Below, in pieces: positions 5,884-11,062 of a stretch of 11,062 nt of DNA. Source of the DNA: an uncultured Mycoplasmatota bacterium (GTDB lineage Bacteria > Bacillota_I > Bacilli_A > RF39 > UBA660); the NCBI GenBank assembly GCA_900542735.1, contig UQOS01000037.1, positions 1 to 11,062 on the forward strand, given 5' to 3'. The notes under the pieces are model-generated. The model made no database searches. It was not told the DNA's origin and saw only the letters and a program-made list of their open reading frames with translations. Both the position numbers and the translations under genes were made by a program. The number at the start of each line of letters is the position of its first letter. The stretch's first letter is position 1.

Positions 5884-7641
5884 TTATTCTTCTGTTTCCT
5901 TTTTATATAATTTTTGATAAACCTTACTATTTTGAAGTAAGTATTCATGGTTTCCTACTCCTTCTACTTTACCATCATCTATTACGAAAATTTTATCGCA
6001 GTCAATAACTGTCGAAAGTCTATGAGCAATCATTAAGATAGTATACTCTCCTTTTATATTATGAATAGCTTCCTGTATTTTTGTCTGTGTTTCATTATCA
6101 AGTGCACTAGTTGCTTCATCAAATAATAAAATTTCTGTTTTTAATAAAAGGGCTCTAGCAATTGCTAATCGTTGCTTTTGTCCACCAGATAAAGATACTC
6201 CACCCTCTCCTACAATGGTATCATATTTATCTGGTAAAGAATTAATAAAATTATCTAAAGAAGCAAGATGACATACTTCCTTAATTTCATCTAAAGTAGC
6301 ATCACTTTTAACTATTTTTAAATTATCTAAAATACTCATATTAAAAATATAAGCATTTTGACTAATTACTGATAAATTACCACGAATAGAAGATTTATCT
6401 AACTCATCAATAGATACATGATCGAATAAAATATCGCCTGATGTTTTTCTATTTAAAGCACTAATTAAATTAAATATTGTGGTTTTACCAGCTCCACTAG
6501 TTCCTACAAAGCCAACTGTTTCATTAGCCTTAATTTCTAAACTTAATCCCTTTAAAATAGGAACATTATCTTGATAAGAAAAGAATACATTTTTAAATTC
6601 AATATTACCTGTAAAGTTATCTAATTTTTTAGTACCAAATTTTTCTTTTTCAAACTCTTTCTCTTCCAAAATACCAAAGATTCTATTTGCTGCCAAATTA
6701 AACTGCTTTAATATTTCATAAATCTGAGCTATCCAATCAGCAGTCCAAGTAAGTTTCTGATGATAATTATAAATAATAATTGCTTCTTCTATTGTTAAAT
6801 TACTAGATACTAAAAGAAAATACATAAGTAAACTAATTCCTAAATCGCAAATATCTCTAATATTGCCACCATACATACGAAATTTAGCTCTTGTTCTTTG
6901 ATATTTATAAGAAACTTTATTAGTTTCCTCCATATATTCATTTGCTTTCGTTAAGAAAGATTCTTCACTATTTAAAATTTTAACATCTTTTGCTCCCCTT
7001 ACAATTTCTGAAATAAAACCACCTGTCTTTTCACGATTCTTTTTCCACTCTTTACGATTCTTATAATTAATATTACTAGTAAATTTATTATAAATAATGA
7101 TAATACCAATAAATAAAATATAAGCAATTCCTAAATAAATATTAATAAAGAAAACAGATATTAAAATACCAATATTTCCAATAATACCAATAAAATAATC
7201 AATTAAATTTGTAAAAATATCTGTTAAACTATCTGTATCATTATTAATTCGTTCAATAAAAACACCACTAGAATTATGATTTAATTCTTCTTGCGTTATT
7301 TTTAAGGTTTCCCTAGTAAGTTCAAGTTGTAAATTTTTTCTAACATCATAATAGAACTTATTATAAACATGATTATACAAATAAGTAACAATATTTCTAG
7401 ATATTTCAATCACGAAAATAATAATGATAATACCAAGTAGTTTTTCAAATAAACCACTAGTTAATAAAATCATTCTTTTAGCAGTAATAACAGGAATAAT
7501 AACTGAAACTACTGTTAAAAGAAGATTAATCAATAAAAACCAAAATAAGTATTTTTTACCTTTTTTTGCATAATGATAAGTAGATTTTAAATTTTTCCAA
7601 ACACTACGCTTAAAAGTATTTTGTTTTACTTCTGTATTCAC
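5884..7641 (-). CDS. ABC exporter half-transporter (fused permease and ATPase)
   Basis: The protein has 585 residues. The N-terminal exporter domain has hydrophobic segments at about 31-54, 66-88, 144-168, 169-186 and 262-295. The ATPase follows: Walker A GTSGAGKT at 380-387, Q-loop Q428, signature LSGGQ at 484-488, Walker B ILLFDE at 504-509 with E509, D-loop SALD at 512-515 and switch H540. All catalytic residues are present, so it should work, as a homodimer or with a partner half not in this window. Its substrate is unknown; the type includes lipid, drug and peptide exporters. No peptidase C39 domain is present. The start is GTG at 7639-7641, five nt after GAGGTG. It lies 14 nt behind the TAA-interrupted gene, probably in one transcript. 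Confidence 0.92.
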   Translation of the reverse strand: MNTEVKQNTFKRSVWKNLKSTYHYAKKGKKYLFWFLLINLLLTVVSVIIPVITAKRMILLTSGLFEKLLGIIIIIFVIEISRNIVTYLYNHVYNKFYYDVRKNLQLELTRETLKITQEELNHNSSGVFIERINNDTDSLTDIFTNLIDYFIGIIGNIGILISVFFINIYLGIAYILFIGIIIIYNKFTSNINYKNRKEWKKNREKTGGFISEIVRGAKDVKILNSEESFLTKANEYMEETNKVSYKYQRTRAKFRMYGGNIRDICDLGISLLMYFLLVSSNLTIEEAIIIYNYHQKLTWTADWIAQIYEILKQFNLAANRIFGILEEKEFEKEKFGTKKLDNFTGNIEFKNVFFSYQDNVPILKGLSLEIKANETVGFVGTSGAGKTTIFNLISALNRKTSGDILFDHVSIDELDKSSIRGNLSVISQNAYIFNMSILDNLKIVKSDATLDEIKEVCHLASLDNFINSLPDKYDTIVGEGGVSLSGGQKQRLAIARALLLKTEILLFDEATSALDNETQTKIQEAIHNIKGEYTILMIAHRLSTVIDCDKIFVIDDGKVEGVGNHEYLLQNSKVYQKLYKKETEE

Positions 7642-7655
7642 TACTTCACCTCTAT

Positions 7656-8240
7656 CTACATCTTAATTTGTTTTACTTTACTACTTTCACATTTTAATAA
7701 GTCAGCAAATTTCATTTCAACATATTCAACCATATCTATATTTATATTTAAGTCTACATAAGGCAAAAACTGATCATAATACCAATCAGTACCTTCTTCT
7801 ATATCTTCAATGCTATGAAATACTTGATTATTTTCCATTTGAAAAATACTAAATTCATAGATTCCATATCTTTCATCTTAGTCATAATCATCATTAACAT
7901 CAAACCATTCCATCTTTTCATATGCCATTAAAATTCTTTTATAATCTTTTGATAATAATACATGAGTTGGAATTTCGTCATTCTTATAATAAAAAGAAAA
8001 CAAAAAATAATTAGGTGTACTTTTTAATATAATTTCATCTTGAATATCAAAAGGATTCATAATATTTTTTTGAATATCACAGATAACATCTACTAATAAT
8101 TTTTTTGCACTAGATTCGTGATAACTAGATAATATTGTTTTAAAAGTTTCAAAATCTCTAATAATCGCTTTATGCCATTCCTGAAAGAAAAAATTATCTT
8201 TATATTCCTTTCCACTACATATTTCAGAAAATATATTCAT
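7656..8240 (-). pseudogene. Unrecognised protein gene interrupted by one in-frame TAA
   Basis: A 120-codon reading frame runs from ATG 8238-8240 to TAA 7878-7880. Directly after the stop, in the same frame, 13 sense codons lead into a further 60-codon frame that ends with TAG at 7656-7658. Without the TAA the product would be 194 residues. The second frame's ATG (7836-7838) has no ribosome binding site, so it is unlikely to be a separate gene. The ATG at 8240 is preceded only by a GGTGGGG tract, a weak site. I recognise no domain. Both halves are acidic and aromatic-rich: the first ends MEWFDVNDDYD, and the second has SIEDIEEGTDWYYDQF. There is no signal peptide or membrane segment. It precedes the ABC exporter gene by 14 nt. 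A recent nonsense mutation, a sequencing error or a truncated but active 120-residue protein are all possible. Confidence 0.65.
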
Positions 8241-8300
8241 AATAAAACCCCACCACTTCTATTTTTCTTAAAAGGAAATTTTTAACTTACAATTTTTTCT

Positions 8301-8309
8301 ATCATACCA
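8301..8309 (-). promoter_or_regulatory. Possible promoter of the interrupted gene and ABC exporter
   Basis: The minus strand reads TGGTATGAT, an extended -10 with one change from TATAAT. The -35 region is poor. It lies about 60 nt before the ATG at 8240, in the 115-nt gap after rlmD, where I see no convincing terminator. Confidence 0.4.
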
Positions 8310-8355
8310 TATTTTTATATTTTAAGCCTATCTACTTAATAAACTATTCAAATTT

Positions 8356-9600
8356 CTATATATTTCTTTCTAAAATACAAACTGTTTCTACATGATAAGT
8401 ATTAGGAAACATATCAACTGGATGAACTTCTAAAATCTTGTAATTAGAAAGTAAAGTACTTAAATCTCTAGCTAGTGTTACCGGATCACAAGATATATAA
8501 ATAATAGTTTTAGGATTTATAGATAAAATAGTTTGAATAGAATATTTGTCTAATCCACTTCTAGGAGGATCTACAATAATAGAGTCTATTTCTTTAAAAG
8601 AATCTATTTTATCTTCTACTTTTCCCTCTAAAAAAGAAATATTAGAAATATGATTTAACTCTTTACAGATATTAGCAGAAACAATAGAAGATGATTCTAC
8701 TTCTACGCCAATCACCTGATCTACATATTTAGAAATAAGCATACCTATTGTACCAGTACCACAGTATAAATCTAAGACTTTATGATAATGTTTATCTTGA
8801 TAAAAATTAGAAACAATATTATATAAAGCTAACATCATATCGTAGTTAACTTGAAAAAAGGAGGTTGGAAAAATATGAAAATAAATATCATCTATTTTTT
8901 CTGTTATAAAAGCCTTACCTTTTACTAAAATATGATTGATATAAATAGTGTCTACATCTTTTAAATAAGGTAAAACTGTATTATTTTCTATAATACCTTC
9001 TATATCAACTAATTTTTCACCTAATGAAGTTTTACGCAATAAAACTTTAGTAAGATTAGAACTAGGATAATCATTTATATACTTTAAGGTATCATTATAA
9101 ATAGTATTTAAATCCTTATCTATTAATAGACATTCTGAAATATCTACAACTTGATTAGTTTTTTCTTGATAAAAGCCAAGTTTATGATTAGAGCCATGAA
9201 AGATTACTTTATTACGATAATGAAATTGTTTACCATGAACAATTGGAAAAAAGTTAATAGAATCAAGATGAGTAAATTTAGTTAATAATTCATGAACCTT
9301 CTGTTCTTTAAACTGTAATTGATTTTGATAATCTTCATGCATAATATGACAGCCACCACAAACAGAATAATAAGGACATTCTGTTTTTTTTCTAAATGGT
9401 GAAGGAGTTATCATTTCTGAAATACTACTAACAGCATATTTTTTTTTAACAGCAGTTATTTTTATTTTACAGAAATCACTTGGTAAACCATTTTCTACAA
9501 AAACTAGCATATTATGAATTCTAGCAATTCCTCTACCAAAATGATCTTGTTTTAAAATAGTAACTAAATATTCATCATTTACTTTTATTTTTTCTTCCAT
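8356..9600 (-). CDS. rlmD: 23S rRNA (uracil-C5)-methyltransferase, RlmD/RlmCD type
   Basis: The protein has 414 residues from ATG 9598-9600. A TRAM RNA-binding domain covers about 4-62 (GRGIARI at 22-28). The iron-sulfur cysteines C75, C81, C84 and C157 fit the CxxxxxCGGC...C pattern of this family. The SAM-binding motif is VLDLYCGTGTIG at 275-286, preceded by FFQVN at 248-252. The catalytic parts are DPPRSGLD at 344-351 and ISCDPVTLARDL at 369-380, with C371 as nucleophile. It methylates C5 of uridine in 23S rRNA; Firmicute relatives (RlmCD) do two sites, so the exact position is not certain. The reading frame stays open 28 codons further upstream, but that part is arginine- and serine-rich, lies in group II intron RNA and is not protein-like for this family. 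No ribosome binding site is correctly spaced before ATG 9600. An in-frame TTG at 9616-9618, six nt after AAGGA inside the intron, is a possible substitute start. Confidence 0.92.
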   Translation of the reverse strand: MEEKIKVNDEYLVTILKQDHFGRGIARIHNMLVFVENGLPSDFCKIKITAVKKKYAVSSISEMITPSPFRKKTECPYYSVCGGCHIMHEDYQNQLQFKEQKVHELLTKFTHLDSINFFPIVHGKQFHYRNKVIFHGSNHKLGFYQEKTNQVVDISECLLIDKDLNTIYNDTLKYINDYPSSNLTKVLLRKTSLGEKLVDIEGIIENNTVLPYLKDVDTIYINHILVKGKAFITEKIDDIYFHIFPTSFFQVNYDMMLALYNIVSNFYQDKHYHKVLDLYCGTGTIGMLISKYVDQVIGVEVESSSIVSANICKELNHISNISFLEGKVEDKIDSFKEIDSIIVDPPRSGLDKYSIQTILSINPKTIIYISCDPVTLARDLSTLLSNYKILEVHPVDMFPNTYHVETVCILERNI

Positions 9601-9605
9601 AATAC

Positions 9606-9712
9606 GTCGAGTAGACAAGTCTCGTCCTTCACTTCTCCTTCTTCTTATTGAGAGGCTAGTCTCGTTGCCCCTCGAAGAACCCATTGTGTCCTATTAAGGC
9701 AATAGGTTTCTC
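9606..9712 (-). ncRNA. Group II intron domains V and VI, degenerate
   Basis: This 107-nt block is far richer in GC than its surroundings. Domain V-like: minus-strand GAGAAACCTATTG (9700-9712) pairs with CAATGGGTTCTTC (9674-9686), one A-C mismatch and two wobbles, and an inner CCTTAATAGG hairpin with an ACA bulge. The upper stem is shorter than the normal 5 bp and has no GNRA loop, so it looks decayed. Domain VI-like: TCGAG (9671-9675) pairs with CTCGA (9607-9611), enclosing GAGGGGC/GCCTCTC (9667-9673 with 9650-9656). The end is CTACTCGAC. Confidence 0.55.
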
Positions 9713-9720
9713 AAATAATT

Positions 9721-10071
9721 TTATATATTAAAGCCAAAAATATTTTTGTATATTTTAGGCTTTAATACCGAAGTTCTTTCCAAAGTTTTATTGAATATCT
9801 TAACACTCAAACCTCTCTGACTTCTTCTAAATATACTGCTTCTAAAAGCATATATTGTATGAAAGTATATTTTATATAACTCTTGTAATATACCATTTAT
9901 TCCGTAGTATGCATATAACCCAGTTAATTTCTTATTTAGTATTTCAATTATTTCTTTAAATTTGTATGCTTTTTGTTCCTTAATTCATTTTGTAATTGAT
10001 TTGTATTTCATTTTCTCTTTTTCTTGCTCACCATAATGAACAATCTAGAAATTTACATTCATAAATCTAAC
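9721..10071 (-). pseudogene. Group II intron reverse transcriptase/maturase, C-terminal remnant
   Basis: One frame ending at TAA 9721-9723 reads IKEQKAYKFKEIIEILNKK, then LTGLYAYYGING, RRSQRGLS and LKPKIYKNIFGF. This matches the end of group II intron maturases: the EWI.ENR helix, the KL.GYY.YYGI motif of the thumb/X domain, RRSQR, and a terminal LPKPKIY. Two in-frame stops interrupt it, TGA at 9985-9987, exactly where the family has tryptophan, and TAG at 10045-10047. Upstream of 10071 the similarity fades and no RT domain (no YADD box) is found, so the first three quarters of the protein are gone. It is not functional. Confidence 0.8.
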
Positions 10072-10083
10072 TTAATATGTTGG

Positions 10084-10387
10084 TCATTGCCTATGTATTA
10101 AATTCATTTTATGTTCATCTTTAGTTGACTTATCAAGTCCACGTGCTTTAACATATTGTTCTTTTAGTGTTTCTTTATTCACCAAATTAATTAAATTTTC
10201 TATTCCAATATTCTTTTGTGCTTAAAATTTTATATTTTTTAGTTCATTTTCCAATTCATAAAGATATTATCAATATTACTTGCTTCATACCATGTATTAG
10301 TCTCCATTGTTGTTATATTGCTTTCACTTAGTGCTTCTTCTTCTTTTATTTTATCATAGTAACTTTCATAAAGTACTAAGTTTCATT
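10084..10387 (-). pseudogene. Unidentified decayed coding remnant
   Basis: I do not recognise this. One frame (stop at 10239-10241) reads YESYYDKIKEEEALSESNI and then METNTWYEASNIDNI. A second frame (stop TGA at 10084-10086) reads LYELENELKNIKF, a stop, and NLINLVNKETLKEQYVKARG followed by LDKSTKDEHKMNLIHR. The pieces look protein-like, hydrophilic and helical, and would join through a frameshift near 10260-10280 into one product of about 95 residues. No start codon with a ribosome binding site is present. It may belong to the same mobile element as the intron or to the gene the intron or element once entered. The stretch 10072-10083 holds only stops. Confidence 0.4.
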
Positions 10388-10396
10388 CATATTACG

Positions 10397-11062
10397 CTAT
10401 GAACAAGTTATTGATACATCCGTTATATTCCATGTTATATTATGTGTACCTATATAATAACCTACTCCGGCACCATAAAAGTCAATGTAATAATTATTAT
10501 AATCATTTGGTAATTTATAAGTTTTTGGACTTGTTAAATCCTCATCTCCGTTATTATTCCACCACTGAGTACAACCTCTAGTTGTTCCAGTTCTACCTAT
10601 ATAAGTTCTAACGCCAGTTGACGCATTTCTGATATAAGTATTTAAATATCCACCAATACAAGTGCTATATCGACTTATTGAAAAACTAATTTTTATTGTT
10701 TGGCCTTGTGCTGTTACAATTTTTGAACCATTTTTCCAACCATATGTCCAATAATCATAATTTTCATCTGCGTCTGGATTTAAAGAAATAGAACCTTGAT
10801 TTCCTAAATAGTAATTTTGACAAAATGACGATTGTGTTATAGAGAATGCTGCATTTGATTTATTTCCTGCTTTATCTTTTACCCATACATAATATGTACC
10901 TGCACTACTTGCTGTCCATGTAATACTTGTATTAGATGTTTCCGTATAACTTGGTTCTTCTGTATTGGATTGATTTACTCCGTAACCTGATATTCCTACA
11001 TTGTCACTGAATGTAAATGTTGCCACTTTTCCAGATACACTAGCTGTTACTGTAGGGTTTAC
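10397..11062 (-). CDS. Secreted protein with Ig-like domain, C-terminal part
   Basis: The frame is open to the right edge of the window, so the N-terminus is missing; 221 residues are visible. The GTG at 11024-11026 is an internal valine, not a start. Residues 1-76 form one Ig-like/bacterial beta-sandwich repeat, with FSDNVGISGYGV, then ITWTASSAGTYYVWVKDKAG and NKSNAAFSI. This module is common as tandem repeats in large cell-surface proteins of gut Firmicutes. From about residue 80 to the end is a separate domain rich in tyrosine, asparagine and glycine, with four cysteines (in SFCQN, YSTCIGG, TRGCTQWW and ITCS) that could form two disulfides. No LPxTG motif, membrane helix or SLH domain follows, so any anchor must lie elsewhere. 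The role is probably adhesion or carbohydrate binding, but this is inference. Confidence 0.75.
   Translation of the reverse strand, partial: VNPTVTASVSGKVATFTFSDNVGISGYGVNQSNTEEPSYTETSNTSITWTASSAGTYYVWVKDKAGNKSNAAFSITQSSFCQNYYLGNQGSISLNPDADENYDYWTYGWKNGSKIVTAQGQTIKISFSISRYSTCIGGYLNTYIRNASTGVRTYIGRTGTTRGCTQWWNNNGDEDLTSPKTYKLPNDYNNYYIDFYGAGVGYYIGTHNITWNITDVSITCS

Larger units (their letters stand above)
9606..10071 (-). mobile_element. Truncated group II intron (3' part)
   Basis: On the minus strand the block contains, in order, a maturase C-terminus (stop at 9721-9723), a domain V-like hairpin and a domain VI-like region ending CTACTCGAC at 9606, a typical bacterial group II intron 3' end. 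The normal order (open frame in domain IV, then V and VI) is kept. The RT part of the protein and the intron's 5' half are not visible, so the 5' limit given is only where similarity ends. The insertion sits 5 nt before the rlmD start codon. It is almost certainly immobile and, without domain I, cannot self-splice. Confidence 0.7.

Noticed and set aside
7656..7838. 60-residue acidic peptide as a secreted or modified peptide precursor for the adjacent ABC exporter
   Set aside because: It has no ribosome binding site and is in frame with the preceding reading frame across one stop codon, so a broken longer gene is simpler. The exporter also lacks a leader-cutting peptidase domain.
9601..9684. 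28-residue N-terminal extension of RlmD
   Set aside because: The bases belong to the intron domain V/VI region, the residues are arginine- and serine-rich, and RlmD proteins normally begin near the TRAM domain at ATG 9600.
9691..9707. CCTATT/AATAGG hairpin as a separate regulatory element
   Set aside because: It overlaps the domain V-like stem and is better explained as part of the intron RNA.
9728..9765. Perfect 8-bp inverted repeat TTAAAGCC/GGCTTTAA as a terminator
   Set aside because: The loop is 22 nt, no T-run follows on either strand, and the bases are accounted for by the conserved maturase C-terminus.
10399..10581. Plus-strand reading frame of 60 codons
   Set aside because: It is antisense to the Ig-like protein gene and has a low-complexity, tyrosine- and leucine-rich product with no ribosome binding site.

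Overview
The window looks like chromosomal DNA of a very AT-rich, low-GC Gram-positive-type bacterium (Bacillota, or a neighbouring Mollicute-like gut lineage). The signs are strong purine-rich ribosome binding sites of the AGGAGGT type, extended -10 promoters of the TGnTATAAT type, short intergenic gaps and Firmicute-type protein families. Tryptophan is written TGG and TGA ends a gene, so the code is the standard bacterial one, not the Mycoplasma code. No species call is possible from sequence reading alone.

Layout, left to right. (1) Positions 55-916 hold an Rpn/PD-(D/E)XK family transposase-like nuclease gene broken by one frameshift, with promoter and terminator still visible. (2) A small zinc-ribbon protein (minus strand) and a PflX-like radical SAM protein (plus strand) are divergent, with a dyad-rich spacer between them. 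(3) The radical SAM gene converges on, and overlaps by 38 nt, a two-gene membrane-protein operon (HdeD/DUF308-like plus a 76-residue protein). The operon's intrinsic terminator lies antisense inside the radical SAM coding sequence. (4) Three overlapping minus-strand genes encode a membrane-anchored cyclophilin, a hypoxanthine/uracil-type DNA glycosylase and an RluA-family pseudouridine synthase. They share a promoter region with the divergent MTA/SAH nucleosidase gene. (5) A minus-strand ABC exporter half-transporter is preceded by an unrecognised gene split by a single in-frame TAA. (6) rlmD, a 23S rRNA uracil-C5 methyltransferase, begins 5 nt after the apparent 3' end of a decayed group II intron. 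(7) The rest is intron debris (maturase C-terminus), further unidentified coding debris, and the C-terminus of a secreted Ig-like-domain protein that enters from the right edge.

The intact genes are mainly housekeeping: RNA modification (RluA-type enzyme, RlmD), DNA repair (glycosylase), protein folding outside the membrane (cyclophilin), and SAM by-product salvage (MTA/SAH nucleosidase), which fits beside SAM-using enzymes such as RlmD and the radical SAM protein. I see no CRISPR array, tRNA, rRNA or convincing new defence system. The items most worth attention are the group II intron remnant abutting the rlmD start codon, the terminator hidden antisense in the radical SAM gene, and the TAA-interrupted gene before the ABC transporter.
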